Below, piece after piece: positions 33,400 through 41,373 of a stretch of 64,000 nt of DNA (within the stretch, counting starts at the first letter, position 1; every line of letters begins with the position of its first letter). The notes under the pieces were generated by a model. The model was not told where the DNA came from. It did no database searches and saw only the letters and a program-made list of their open reading frames with translations. A program made the position numbers and the translations under genes. The stretch is from Terriglobales bacterium (GTDB lineage: Bacteria; Acidobacteriota; Terriglobia; Terriglobales; Acidobacteriaceae), in the NCBI GenBank assembly GCA_035573675.1, contig DATMAB010000020.1, positions 1 to 64,000 of the forward strand, in the 5' to 3' direction.

Positions 33400-34617
33400 A
33401 TGGCCGAATTTCTCATCAAGATGGCCGACGAGCACGGCCGCCTGCTGGAGCAGGTGGAGGATGCGCAGTCGGAAGCCGAAGCGCGGGAGCGCTTCTCCCG
33501 GCAGGGCTTCCTGGTCTACTCGGTGCGGCCGCGCCGCATCCTGGCCGGGGGCGAGGTGCATCTGCCGCGGCGGCGGCGGGTGAAGCTCGATGAATTCGTC
33601 ATCTTCAACCAGCAGTTCGTCACCCTGATCCGCGCCGGGCTTCCCATCCTGACCGCGCTCGACCTGCTGAAGGCGCGGCAGCGCAACGCCTACTTCCGCG
33701 GCCTGCTGGAGGACGTTCGCGACCGGGTGCGCAGCGGCGAGCTGCTTTCGGAAGCCTTCGCCGCGCAAAAGGCCTTCCCCAGGCTCTACACCACCACGCT
33801 ATTGGCGGGCGAGAAGAGCGGCAACCTGGAAGAGGTGATGAACCGCTACATCGTCTTCCAGCGCACGGCCAGCTCGGTGCGCAAGAAACTGCTGGCGTCC
33901 CTGGTGTATCCGGCGCTACTGGTGACGCTGGTGGTCGCCATGCTGATCTTCCTGGTGACTTACGTGGTGCCGGAGTTCGCCAAGCTGTTCGAGTCGCTGA
34001 AGGCGCAGTTGCCGCCCCTGACGCTGTTCATGCTGCGCATCGGGGTGACCTTGCGCGAACACATCCTGCTGGTGGCCGGGGGCGTGCTGGCGGTGGGGCT
34101 GCTGGTGCGACGCTGGCAGCGCAGCCCGGCGGGCGCCGAGCGCCTGGATCGTCTGCGGCTGGCGACGCCGGTGCTGGGCGACATCTGGCTGAAGTACCAG
34201 ATCGCCATTTTCGCGCGGATGATGTCCACGCTGCTGGCGGGCGGATTGCCGCTCGTGCCGGCGCTGGAGACGGCCGGGGCGTCGCTCGAAAGCAAGTACC
34301 TTTCGCGGGGCGTGATCCAGGCTGCGCACCGCGTACGCGAGGGCCAGCCGCTCTCCAAGAGCCTGGAAGAAACGGGTTCGTTTCCCGAACTTTCGGTGGA
34401 GATGATCGAGGTGGGCGAATCCACCGGCGCGCTGCCCGCGATGCTGAACTCGGTGGCCGAGTTCTACGAAGAAGACGTGCAGACGGCGCTGGCGGCGCTG
34501 ATGTCACTGATCGAGCCCGCCATCCTCATTTTCATGGGCCTGGTGGTGGCTTTCGTGCTGCTGTCGCTTTACCTGCCCATCTTTACCCTGGGAGCGGGAG
34601 GGGTGGCGGCAAGGTGA
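33400..34617 (+). CDS. pilC: Type IV pilus/type II secretion inner-membrane protein PilC (GspF family)
   Basis: 405 residues with the duplicated GspF domain: one copy around 70-195 (FNQQFVTLIRAGLPILTALD) and one around 270-395 (FARMMSTLLAGGLPLVPALE), plus three transmembrane segments near 165-190, 220-235 and 370-395. PilC is the platform protein that couples the motor ATPase to pilin assembly. It begins the block pilC, pilB/gspE, pilM, pilN, pilO, pilP-like, pseudopilin. No clear ribosome site precedes ATG 33400. Distinguishing type IV pilus from type II secretion by this gene alone is not possible; the pilMNO set favours pili. Confidence 0.9.
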   Translation: MAEFLIKMADEHGRLLEQVEDAQSEAEARERFSRQGFLVYSVRPRRILAGGEVHLPRRRRVKLDEFVIFNQQFVTLIRAGLPILTALDLLKARQRNAYFRGLLEDVRDRVRSGELLSEAFAAQKAFPRLYTTTLLAGEKSGNLEEVMNRYIVFQRTASSVRKKLLASLVYPALLVTLVVAMLIFLVTYVVPEFAKLFESLKAQLPPLTLFMLRIGVTLREHILLVAGGVLAVGLLVRRWQRSPAGAERLDRLRLATPVLGDIWLKYQIAIFARMMSTLLAGGLPLVPALETAGASLESKYLSRGVIQAAHRVREGQPLSKSLEETGSFPELSVEMIEVGESTGALPAMLNSVAEFYEEDVQTALAALMSLIEPAILIFMGLVVAFVLLSLYLPIFTLGAGGVAAR

Positions 34618-34798
34618 GACCATATGGTCATGTAGTCGTGTGGTCATCTGGTGATTGTAATTGGGTAATTTGGTAATTGCTTGATTCGACGATTGATGAT
34701 TGCAGCTTGGTGATTGATGATTTAGCTGAGTGCTGACTGCTGATTGCTGAATGCTGGTTTTCGCGTGCTGATTGAGAGTTTGAGTTAACCTGAAAGAT
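34618..34798. repeat. Repeat-filled spacer between pilC and pilB/gspE
   Basis: About 180 AT-rich bp made almost wholly of stuttering units. Near 34660-34680 it shows 8-nt steps (TAATTGGG, TAATTTGG, TAATTGCT). At 34725-34759 it has five clean heptamers: GCTGAGT, GCTGACT, GCTGATT, GCTGAAT, GCTGGTT. No gene. Confidence 0.7.
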
Positions 34799-36484
34799 AT
34801 GGCCAACGAGACCAATCCGGCCGGGGGGCGGCGTACGCCGCTGTTCGCCAACGGCGGCAACGGGGGGCGCGCCCCGGTGGCGACCCCGGTGGATGAAGAA
34901 GCGCGGGCGCACGACCTGGCCGGCCGCTACCGCTGCGAGTACGTGGACCTGAAGCACTTCCGCATCCAGCACGAACTGTTCCGCTCCATTCCTGTGGACC
35001 TGATGTTTCGCTACAACTTCGTGCCGCTGGAAGTGACCGAAGACGGGCGGCTGGCCATCGCCATCGACGATCCCAGCAAGCTGATGATGATCGACGAGAT
35101 CGGGCTGCTGCTGGGCAAGCGCATCCTCACCAAGGTGGCGACGCTTTCGCAGATCAGCGACCTGCTGAAGAAGACCGAGCAGTCGCAGCGCGTACTGGAG
35201 GAGGCCAGCGAGGGCTTCACCCTGGACGTGATCCGCGAAGACGAGCTGGCGGATGAGACCATCTCCATCGAGAAGCTGACCGCCGAGGGCGACATCAGCC
35301 CCATCATCCGCCTGGTGGACACGACCATCTTCACCGCGCTGCAGCGGCGGGCTTCGGACATCCACATCGAAACGCGCGACGACTCGGTGGCCATCAAGTA
35401 CCGCATCGACGGGGTGCTGCAGCCGGCCATGTCGCCCATCGCGCGCGACCATCACTCGACCATCATCAGCCGCATCAAGGTGATGAGCGAGCTGGATATC
35501 GCGGAGCGCCGCGTGCCCCAGGACGGCCGCTTCCGTGTGCGCTACAACAACCGCTCCATCGACTTCCGCGTCTCCATCATGCCCTCCATCCACGGCGAGG
35601 ACGCGGTGCTGCGCGTGCTGGACAAGGAGTCGATGAGCGAGAAGTTCCGCAAGCTCACGCTGGACGTGGTGGGCTTCAGCGACGAAGACCTGAAGAAGTT
35701 CCGCCGCTACATCTCGGAGCCCTACGGCATGGTTTTAGTAACGGGGCCCACGGGGTCCGGCAAGACGACCACGCTCTACGCCGCGCTGAATGAGATCAAG
35801 ACCGATGAAGACAAGATCGTGACCATTGAAGACCCGGTGGAGTACCAAATCCGCGGGGTGACGCAGATCCCGGTAAACGAGAAGAAAGGGCTGACGTTCG
35901 CGCGCGGGCTGCGCTCCATCCTGCGGCACGACCCGGACAAGATCATGGTGGGCGAGATCCGCGACACAGAGACGGCGCAGATCGCCATCCAGTCGGCGCT
36001 GACCGGGCACTTGGTGTTCACCACCGTACACGCCAACAACGTGGTGGATGTGATCGGGCGGTTCCTGAACATGGGGGTGGAGCCGTACAACTTCGTCTCC
36101 TCGCTGAACTGCATCCTGGCGCAGCGGCTGGTGCGAGTGATCTGCGACAACTGCAAACGGCAGGTGGAGTACGACAGCGAGACCCTGGAAGCCAGCGGCC
36201 TGGACCCGGCGGAATGGGGCCGGCAGCCGTTCTACGAGGGCGCGGGATGCATCGAGTGCGCAGGCACGGGGTTCCGCGGACGCACCGCCATCCACGAGCT
36301 GCTGGAGCTGAGCGACAACATCCGCGAAATGATCCTGGCCAAGAAGCCGACGTCGGAGATCCGCCGCGAAGCCAAGAAAGAAGGCATGCACTTCCTGCGC
36401 GAGTCGGCGCTGGCGAAAGTGCAGGCGGGTACGACCACGCTGAGGGAGATCAATAAGGTCACGTTTATTGAGACGACGCGGTAG
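34799..36484 (+). CDS. pilB: Type IV pilus assembly/type II secretion ATPase (PilB/GspE family)
   Basis: 561 residues. An N-terminal GspE-N domain (about 40-130) is followed by the ATPase core: Walker A GPTGSGKTT (about 316-324), the Asp box VTIEDPVEYQI, Walker B-like IMVGEIRDTETA and the His box FTTVHANN. A C4 zinc element, CDNC and CIEC (about 448 and 483), lies near the end and is typical of PilB/GspE. This is the extension motor; no retraction PilT gene is in the window. It lies between pilC and pilM, on either side of repeat-filled gaps. No clear ribosome site precedes ATG 34799. It could equally be called gspE. Confidence 0.92.
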   Translation: MANETNPAGGRRTPLFANGGNGGRAPVATPVDEEARAHDLAGRYRCEYVDLKHFRIQHELFRSIPVDLMFRYNFVPLEVTEDGRLAIAIDDPSKLMMIDEIGLLLGKRILTKVATLSQISDLLKKTEQSQRVLEEASEGFTLDVIREDELADETISIEKLTAEGDISPIIRLVDTTIFTALQRRASDIHIETRDDSVAIKYRIDGVLQPAMSPIARDHHSTIISRIKVMSELDIAERRVPQDGRFRVRYNNRSIDFRVSIMPSIHGEDAVLRVLDKESMSEKFRKLTLDVVGFSDEDLKKFRRYISEPYGMVLVTGPTGSGKTTTLYAALNEIKTDEDKIVTIEDPVEYQIRGVTQIPVNEKKGLTFARGLRSILRHDPDKIMVGEIRDTETAQIAIQSALTGHLVFTTVHANNVVDVIGRFLNMGVEPYNFVSSLNCILAQRLVRVICDNCKRQVEYDSETLEASGLDPAEWGRQPFYEGAGCIECAGTGFRGRTAIHELLELSDNIREMILAKKPTSEIRREAKKEGMHFLRESALAKVQAGTTTLREINKVTFIETTR

Positions 36485-36711
36485 GGGCGCTCTCCGCTCT
36501 CCGCTGTCCGCTCTCCGCTTTCCGGTGAAGGAGTAGGGGAACAGGTCGCAGGTAGCAGCCGCGGGTCGCAGGTCTCAGGTCGTAGATGTCAGGTCTCAGG
36601 TGCAGGTTGCAGGTCGCAGAGCCTGGATGCCTGGGCTTCCAGTCCCTCCTATTCCAGGTTTCGGATACAATCGGCGCTGAATAACCGCTTTGGTCGCAGC
36701 GGCGAAACTTC
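36485..36711. repeat. Heptamer-array spacer between pilB and pilM
   Basis: About 225 bp. It starts 4 bases after the pilB stop with five 7-nt units (GCTCTCC, GCTCTCC, GCTGTCC, GCTCTCC, GCTTTCC; 36489-36523). At 36542-36617 there are about eleven more (CAGGTCG, CAGGTAG, CAGCCGC, GGGTCGC, AGGTCTC, AGGTCGT and so on), all 7 nt except one of 6. A possible -10 (TACAAT, 36665-36670) precedes pilM. No gene. Confidence 0.75.
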
Positions 36712-37629
36712 ATGAGCAGCGAGGGCAAGGCGAGGGCGCGTCCCCGGCTGGCGTGTGAAATCGCCGCCAACCGGGTGATTGCGGCGCGCGCGGCGCAACT
36801 GGGGCGGGGCCTCGACCTGTGCACGTGCCGGGCGATCGGTGTGGGCACAGTGCATCCCGGGCTGACGGCGGGCAACGTGGGCGACGCCGCGGAGTTGCGT
36901 CAGGCCATCGCCAACGCGCTGGGCCCGGTGGCAGGGCGGTCGCGCGACGTGATCGCCATCCTGCCCGATGCGGCGGTGCGGGTTTCCCTGCTGGAATTTG
37001 AGAATTTCCCGCAACATGCGGACGACGCCACGTCCCTGGTGCGCTTCCGGCTGCGCAAGACGCTGCCGTTCGACGTCGAACACGCCGCCATCTCCTACCA
37101 CGTACAGAGACCGGAAGGGACGTTCGCCGCGCAGGCCGGGCCTATCACGGTGGTGGTGGCGGTGGCTCCGCGGGCGGTAGTCGAAGAATACGAAACGGCG
37201 TTCCGCGACGCGGGCTACAACCCGGGCGTGGTGATGCCCTCGATGCTGGCGGCGCTGGGCGCAGTGGACGCGCTGACGCCGGCCATGATCGTGAAGACCG
37301 ACGTGGTGACGACCACCGTGGCCATCGTGGACCGGAACGAGTTGCGGCTGTATCGCGCCCTGGAGAACCAGCCGGGAACTGGCGATGATGCCCGGCTGGC
37401 CGACGAGATCTACCCCTCGGTGGTGTTTTTCAAGGACACCTACGGCTCTGGCGTGGACCGCGTGCTGCTGGCGGGACAGTTGGAAGCCGAGGGACTGGGC
37501 GCGGCGCTGGAATCGCAGATCGGAGTACGGGCCGAGCCACTGGTGGGGCGCGAGCAATTGGAGCATATGCTGACGCGCGACCATGTACCGGTCTCGGCGC
37601 TGGCCGGCGTGCTGGGAGCGCTGGCGTGA
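36712..37629 (+). CDS. pilM: Type IV pilus protein PilM-like (actin-like ATPase fold)
   Basis: 305 residues. PilM has an actin-like fold and holds the cytoplasmic tail of PilN. Here the N-terminal part (LACEIAANRVIAARAAQLG), the middle DVIAILPDAAVRVSLLEFENFP and RLRKTLPFDVEHAAISYHVQ match PilM/GspL-cytoplasmic proteins. The phosphate loops are weak, so nucleotide binding is uncertain, as in divergent PilMs. Order pilM-pilN-pilO is conserved. The next gene starts 50 bp later, and the gap is a heptamer array. ATG 36712 lacks a clear ribosome site. Confidence 0.8.
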   Translation: MSSEGKARARPRLACEIAANRVIAARAAQLGRGLDLCTCRAIGVGTVHPGLTAGNVGDAAELRQAIANALGPVAGRSRDVIAILPDAAVRVSLLEFENFPQHADDATSLVRFRLRKTLPFDVEHAAISYHVQRPEGTFAAQAGPITVVVAVAPRAVVEEYETAFRDAGYNPGVVMPSMLAALGAVDALTPAMIVKTDVVTTTVAIVDRNELRLYRALENQPGTGDDARLADEIYPSVVFFKDTYGSGVDRVLLAGQLEAEGLGAALESQIGVRAEPLVGREQLEHMLTRDHVPVSALAGVLGALA

Positions 37630-37633
37630 AAAA

Positions 37634-37661
37634 CAGTTTCGAGGTTCGAGTTTCCAGTTTC
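37634..37661. repeat. Heptamer array, 4 units, between pilM and pilN
   Basis: CAGTTTC, GAGGTTC, GAGTTTC, CAGTTTC, starting four bases after the pilM stop. It interrupts what is otherwise a tightly packed pilus operon. Confidence 0.7.
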
Positions 37662-37678
37662 CTGCAAAGGCACTCAGG

Positions 37679-38266
37679 ATGAAGCTGGACATCAATCTGG
37701 CGAGCCAGCCGTACGAGGACATACGGCAGTTCCTTTTGCAGTGGGGCACAGCGGTGGCGCTGGTGGCACTGGTGACGCTGGGCCTGGTGAGCTACGCGGT
37801 GCGCACCTGGACGGACGCGCGGGAGGCGCGCAGGGAGATCACGCAGCTACGGGAAGACCTGGCCCGTCTGGACCGCGAGCAGCAGGAGGCGGTGGCCGTT
37901 CTGAGCCGTCCGGAATACGCCGATCTGCGGCGGCGCGCCGCGTTCACCAATGGGCTGATCGCGCGGCGCACCTTTTCCTGGACGCAGGTGTTCGCGGCCC
38001 TGGAAAAAGTGATGCCGGCGCAGGTGCACGTGATCTCGCTCGAGCCCGAAGTGGTGGAGGGCAACCAGATCGAGCTGCACATGCGCGTGGCGGGGCGGTC
38101 GCGTGACCAGGCGCTGGAGCTGGTGCGGCGCATGGAGACATCCGAACGCTTCCGACTGCCGGAACTGCGCAGCGAGCGGACGCAGGCCGATGAGGAGGTC
38201 CCCATCGAGTTCGACATCGTGGCGCTGTATGTTCCGGAGGTGGCCGGAGCGGGAGGCGCACCATGA
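37679..38266 (+). CDS. pilN: Type IV pilus inner-membrane protein PilN
   Basis: 195 residues from ATG 37679. The start MKLDINLASQPYED contains the INLxP-like motif that binds PilM (here INLASQP). A transmembrane helix follows at about 22-44 (WGTAVALVALVTLGLVSYAV), then a coiled coil (ITQLREDLARLDREQQ) and a periplasmic ferredoxin-like domain (QVFAALEKVMPAQVHVISLEPE). The stop overlaps the pilO start (ATGA). PilN and PilO form the alignment complex linking the platform to the outer-membrane secretin. Confidence 0.88.
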   Translation: MKLDINLASQPYEDIRQFLLQWGTAVALVALVTLGLVSYAVRTWTDAREARREITQLREDLARLDREQQEAVAVLSRPEYADLRRRAAFTNGLIARRTFSWTQVFAALEKVMPAQVHVISLEPEVVEGNQIELHMRVAGRSRDQALELVRRMETSERFRLPELRSERTQADEEVPIEFDIVALYVPEVAGAGGAP

Positions 38267-38805
38267 TCTCGAACCTGCGCGAGCTGCGGAAACGCCTGCT
38301 GTGGCTGCTGGGGTTCCTTCTGGTGGTCGATGTAGCGACGGGCGCCTTCCTGCTCTCGCCGCTGGCCCGCTCCCGTGAAGAGCTGATGATGGAGAAGCAG
38401 AGCCTGGAAGCGCGCCGCGGGCTGCGCGAGCGGGAGGTAGCGCCGCTGCGCCAAATCGACCGGAAACTGAAACAGGCAGCGACGGACCTGGACAAGTTCT
38501 ACGCTGAGCGCGTGCCTACGGAGGCGTCGGCGCTGGCAGACCGGTTGGGCAAGCTGGCCGCCAAGAATGACGTGCAAATCTCCCAGGTGAAGTACACCAC
38601 CGGCGAGAGCGAACTGAACGGGCTGCGCCAGGTGACCATCAAGGCCGACCTCAGCGCCGACTACCTGGACCTGACGAAGTTCCTCAACGCGCTGGAGCGC
38701 GACCCCATGTTCTTCGTCATCCAGCGCATCACACTGAACGAAGGCGAGGAGGGCCAGGTGCGGTTGAACCTGGAACTGGAAACGTACCTGAAGCAGGAGA
38801 GCTAG
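38263..38805 (+). CDS. pilO: Type IV pilus inner-membrane protein PilO
   Basis: 180 residues, coupled to pilN by ATGA. It has a transmembrane helix (about 12-33, LLWLLGFLLVVDVATGAFLL), a coiled coil (about 40-75) and a periplasmic domain with LADRLGKLAAKNDVQISQVK and DLTKFLNALERDPMFFVIQR, typical of PilO. It dimerises with PilN. The next gene begins one base after the stop, at a TTG. Confidence 0.87.
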   Translation: MISNLRELRKRLLWLLGFLLVVDVATGAFLLSPLARSREELMMEKQSLEARRGLREREVAPLRQIDRKLKQAATDLDKFYAERVPTEASALADRLGKLAAKNDVQISQVKYTTGESELNGLRQVTIKADLSADYLDLTKFLNALERDPMFFVIQRITLNEGEEGQVRLNLELETYLKQES

Positions 38806-38806
38806 T

Positions 38807-39394
38807 TTGAAACTGGGGCTGGAAAACCGGCGCATGGTGGCGCTGCTGGCGCTGACGGTGGCCGCAGGACTCTATACCGTGCCGCGCATGTTCCGCAGCC
38901 TGGAGCCGCAGCCGGTGGCTTCGGCCGGTGTGGCCGCGGTCTCCGCGCCGAGCCCGCGGCAGCGGAACGCGCCGAGGCGGGCGCGTCGCATGCCGCCCGC
39001 GGCCTCTCTCGATCCGACCCTTCGCCTGGACCTGCTGCGCGCCAGCCAGGAAACCGAGTACCGGGGCACGGGAAGGAACATTTTCGAGAGCCAGGCGGAG
39101 GCGCCTAAACCCGTCGTGCCCGTGGCGCGGCCGGGGGGAACGCCGGTGGCGTACAGCGGCCGTCCACCGGGTCCGCCGCCCCCGCCGCCCATCAACCTGA
39201 AGTTCTTCGGCTTCGCCAGCCAGCCCGGCGAACCCAAGCGGGTCTTCCTGTCGCAGGGAGAGGACGTGTTCATCGGCGGCGAGGGCGACATCATCAACCG
39301 CCGCTACAAAATCGTGCGCATCGGCGCGAGCGCCGTGGAGGTGGAGGACCTGCAGTACAACCACCGGCAGACGCTGCCGTTGACGCAATCGTAG
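38807..39394 (+). CDS. Small membrane-anchored protein, PilP/GspC-like position
   Basis: 195 residues, start TTG 38807 with CAGGAGA seven bases upstream. One N-terminal transmembrane helix (ALLALTVAAGLYTVPRMF), a basic Pro/Arg-rich linker, and a C-terminal small beta domain: LKFFGFASQPGEPKRVFLSQ, GEDVFIGGEGDIINRRYKIV. The last segment resembles the homology region of PilP/GspC proteins (a beta motif with 'V...G..I...Y.v..I'). In pilus operons, PilP follows PilO and binds the secretin, which matches this position. Classic PilP is a lipoprotein; here I see a helix and no lipobox. So I call it PilP-like by position and partial pattern. Confidence 0.65.
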   Translation: MKLGLENRRMVALLALTVAAGLYTVPRMFRSLEPQPVASAGVAAVSAPSPRQRNAPRRARRMPPAASLDPTLRLDLLRASQETEYRGTGRNIFESQAEAPKPVVPVARPGGTPVAYSGRPPGPPPPPPINLKFFGFASQPGEPKRVFLSQGEDVFIGGEGDIINRRYKIVRIGASAVEVEDLQYNHRQTLPLTQS

Positions 39395-39418
39395 GCGGCA
39401 GCAGAGCCGCCGACTACA

Positions 39419-39492
39419 GCGATTAGCAATAAGCAGTAAGCGATAAGAAACAAGTCCTCTTTGCTTATGGCTTATTGCTTATCGCTTATTGC
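39419..39492. repeat. Mirror heptamer arrays forming a long hairpin
   Basis: Left arm 39419-39447 is four 7-nt units (GCGATTA, GCAATAA, GCAGTAA, GCGATAA) plus G. Right arm 39464-39492 is four units in the opposite sense (CTTATGG, CTTATTG, CTTATCG, CTTATTG) plus C. The arms are complementary at 24 of 29 positions, with a 16-nt loop. It lies 24 bases after the previous stop and runs up to the start of the pseudopilin gene, where it also creates a false TTG start at 39475. Confidence 0.8.
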
Positions 39493-39504
39493 CGTTTGCG
39501 AGAA

Positions 39505-40221
39505 GTGGAACCTCTATCCAAAGCGCGCCGCAAGAGCCGCAGGAGCGAGCGCGGCTACGCCCTGCTGGCCATCCTGCTGGCGTTGATGCTGATGCTGCTG
39601 GCCATGACGGTATCAGCGCCGGTGATCGCGCACCAGATCCAGCGCGAGCGCGAGGAGGAGATGATCCGGCGCGGGCGGCAGTACGTGCGCGCCATCCAGC
39701 GATACTACCGCAAGTTCGGCCGCTATCCCGCCAAGCTGGAAGACCTGGAAAACACCAACAATCTGCGTTTCCTGCGGCGCCGCTACAAGGATCCCATGAC
39801 GGAGAGCGGCGAATGGCGCATCATCCATTTCGGCGAAGCCCGTCCGCGTGCCGGCCAGGCTGCGAGTGGGGCTCAGCCGGTGCTGCCCGGAGCGCAGCCG
39901 GCGGGCGGGACAAGCAGCCGACAAAGCGGTGCAGATTCGCGAGCGCCGGGCCGCCCGGCGGGAGATTCGCTCTCCGGGCAGCGCTTCGGCGGCGGGCCGA
40001 TCGTGGGCGTCGCCAGCCAGAGCGAAGAAGAATCCATCCGCGAACTCGAAGGCCGGACCCACTACAACGAGTGGGAGTTCGTCTACGACGTGTCGCAGGA
40101 TCCCGGAGCGCGTCCGCCGGTGCTGCCCGGACAGCCGGGTCAACCGGGAAGGCCGGGTCAGCCAACGCCCTCAACGCAGCCGCAACCGCAGCCTTCGCCC
40201 GGCCAGCGACCGAACCTGTAA
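39505..40221 (+). CDS. Type II secretion/type IV pilus pseudopilin, GspG-like with a Pro-rich tail
   Basis: About 238 residues. The leader is long and basic (ARRKSRRSERG), cleaved before YALLAILLALMLMLLAMT. The mature residue 5 is Ala, not the usual Glu, so self-assembly may differ from a major pilin. Residues 45-110 hold REREEEMIRRGRQYVRAIQRY and FGRYPAKLEDLENTNNLRFL, typical of GspG-like pseudopilins. The C-terminal 130 residues are Gly/Pro/Gln-rich (PGQPGQPGRPGQP) and look disordered. I use GTG 39505 because the longer TTG 39475 lies in the repeat. A short palindrome (AAGGCGCG/CGCGCCTT, 40220-40237) follows the stop. Confidence 0.75.
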   Translation: MEPLSKARRKSRRSERGYALLAILLALMLMLLAMTVSAPVIAHQIQREREEEMIRRGRQYVRAIQRYYRKFGRYPAKLEDLENTNNLRFLRRRYKDPMTESGEWRIIHFGEARPRAGQAASGAQPVLPGAQPAGGTSSRQSGADSRAPGRPAGDSLSGQRFGGGPIVGVASQSEEESIRELEGRTHYNEWEFVYDVSQDPGARPPVLPGQPGQPGRPGQPTPSTQPQPQPSPGQRPNL

Positions 40222-40246
40222 GGCGCGGGCGCGCCTTCAATAATCC

Positions 40247-40410
40247 CTATTTGTCCACTCCAATATCGAAGTGATGTACGTCTTTCCGCGTGCCGAGAGA
40301 TTCGTACAGTCGTGTGGCGGGCATATCCCCTGAGTCTGCTTGCACAAAGATTACGTACGCGTCCTTCTCGCTGGCAATGCGCTTGAGTTCGGTGATGAGC
40401 AGCGCCTGGA
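40247..40410 (-). pseudogene. C-terminal fragment of an AAC(3)-I-like GNAT acetyltransferase
   Basis: About 54 codons on the minus strand read LLITELKRIASEKDAYVIFV, QADSGDMPATRLYESLGT and RKDVHHFDI. This is the end of AAC(3)-I-type acetyltransferases (GAYVIFVQAD...ALYxKLG...HFDI). The acetyl-CoA motif and the first ~100 residues are missing; the frame continues upstream into unrelated sequence. It is a relic and gives no resistance. It lies between a pseudopilin and the erpA terminator. Confidence 0.65.
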
Positions 40411-40448
40411 TGTGAATCTGGCGGTGACAAGGGAGGCACAAACACAAA

Positions 40449-40471
40449 GGCCCCGCCATGCAGGCGGGGCC
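40449..40471 (-). terminator. Rho-independent terminator of erpA
   Basis: A perfect 9-bp stem (GGCCCCGCC/GGCGGGGCC) with a 5-nt loop, followed on the minus strand by TTTGTGTTTG. It sits 13 bp past the erpA stop. Confidence 0.85.
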
Positions 40472-40484
40472 GGCCATCGAAGAT

Positions 40485-40856
40485 TTAGACGTTGAAGGAA
40501 GAGCCGCAACCGCAGGTGGTCTTGACGTTGGGGTTGTCGAACTTGAAGCCGGCGCCTTCCAGGGTTTCCACGTAATCCACGACGCAGCCATCCAGGTACA
40601 TGAGCGAGGTGGCGTCGATGAAGACCTTCAATCCATCGAAGTCGAAGCTCTTGTCCATCATGCCGGCGGAGTTCTCAAAGGCCATGGAGTAGGAAAAGCC
40701 GGAGCAGCCGCCGCCGACCACGCCGACCCGCAGGCCAGCCGGGACAGGGTCCTGCTGCGCCATGATCTCCTTCACCTTGGCGATGGCGGTGGGAGTCAGG
40801 GTGACGGGCGGAGCCTTCGGGGTGGTTCCTACGTTGGGTGTCGTGGTTGTGGACAT
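40485..40856 (-). CDS. erpA: Iron-sulfur cluster insertion protein (A-type carrier)
   Basis: 123 residues. Three cluster-binding cysteines are present: Cys51 (GGGCSGFSY) and the CGC pair Cys115/Cys117 (TTCGCGSSF). A-type carriers take [4Fe-4S] clusters from the assembly scaffold to target enzymes. The N-terminal 15 residues are Thr/Pro-rich and not part of the family. The start follows AAGGAGAG at good spacing, and a TATAAT box lies upstream. Within A-type proteins, ErpA, IscA and SufA are hard to separate by sequence, so the symbol is the most likely one. Confidence 0.88.
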   Translation of the reverse strand: MSTTTTPNVGTTPKAPPVTLTPTAIAKVKEIMAQQDPVPAGLRVGVVGGGCSGFSYSMAFENSAGMMDKSFDFDGLKVFIDATSLMYLDGCVVDYVETLEGAGFKFDNPNVKTTCGCGSSFNV

Positions 40857-40876
40857 TTCTCTCTCCTTCGGGACTG

Positions 40877-40882
40877 ATTATA
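40877..40882 (-). promoter_or_regulatory. -10 box (TATAAT) of erpA
   Basis: A perfect TATAAT on the minus strand about 20 bases before the ATG. No good -35 is visible; a three-unit heptamer array (GGCTCTT, GGCTTTT, GGCTGTT; 40897-40917) lies where the -35 should be. Confidence 0.5.
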
Positions 40883-41035
40883 GCACGGGCGCGTGAGGCT
40901 CTTGGCTTTTGGCTGTTAGCAGCTCTCAATCAATATAGATGCTGTGGCGACGGAGGGGATGCGGGTTCGCAGAAGCCCTCGTGCTCCTCGCACTTCCGCA
41001 GACTCCGGTCACGGCTGGCAGCTACAATAGGGCGC

Positions 41036-41212
41036 ATGGGCCGGTCGGACCGCGATCCGCTCTTCTTCCCGCCGTCGAAGTACAGCGACGAGGCGGAGCC
41101 GGAAGAGTATTCGGCGGAAGTGGACGTGGAAGAGCAGCAGGAGGGACTGAAGGCGGTGCTGTTCTTCGGCCTCCTGCTGCTGCTGGTGGGGGTGCTGTTC
41201 CGGTACTGCTAG
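41036..41212 (+). CDS. Small single-helix membrane protein
   Basis: 58 residues from ATG 41036. The N-terminal 35 residues are acidic and Ser/Pro-rich (KYSDEAEPEEYSAEVDVEEQQ); one transmembrane helix follows (VLFFGLLLLLVGVLF), and the C-terminus is RYC. A TACAAT box ends seven bases before the ATG, so the message may be leaderless. I do not recognise a family. The overlapping longer frames have no coding look. It is real or not on codon pattern alone, hence modest confidence. Confidence 0.5.
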   Translation: MGRSDRDPLFFPPSKYSDEAEPEEYSAEVDVEEQQEGLKAVLFFGLLLLLVGVLFRYC

Positions 41213-41238
41213 GGGCGGGAGGGCTGGGCCTGCGAAAC

Positions 41239-41269
41239 TTGCTTTTGCGCTTGGCAGCGGGACTATAAT
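41239..41269 (+). promoter_or_regulatory. Sigma-70-type promoter upstream of 41374
   Basis: A perfect TATAAT at 41264-41269 with TTGCTT 19 bp upstream (long spacer). The next gene starts about 100 bp downstream, leaving a GC-rich leader with no gene. Confidence 0.5.
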
Positions 41270-41373
41270 CTGCGTGAGGGCCCCCTATCGGCTGGCGCGA
41301 CCCGGCTGGGTGCAGTGCGGCCGGGCCCTGGGCGCCGACGATCCCGGGCTGATCGCTTCGAGCGAGGTGGCGT

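Noticed and set aside
33307-36617. CRISPR arrays
   Set aside because: Units are 7-8 nt, adjoining, degenerate and without spacers, and no cas gene is present.
39475-39504. TTG 39475 as the pseudopilin start
   Set aside because: It lies inside the right arm of the mirrored heptamer hairpin; GTG 39505 follows it and leaves a normal basic prepilin leader.
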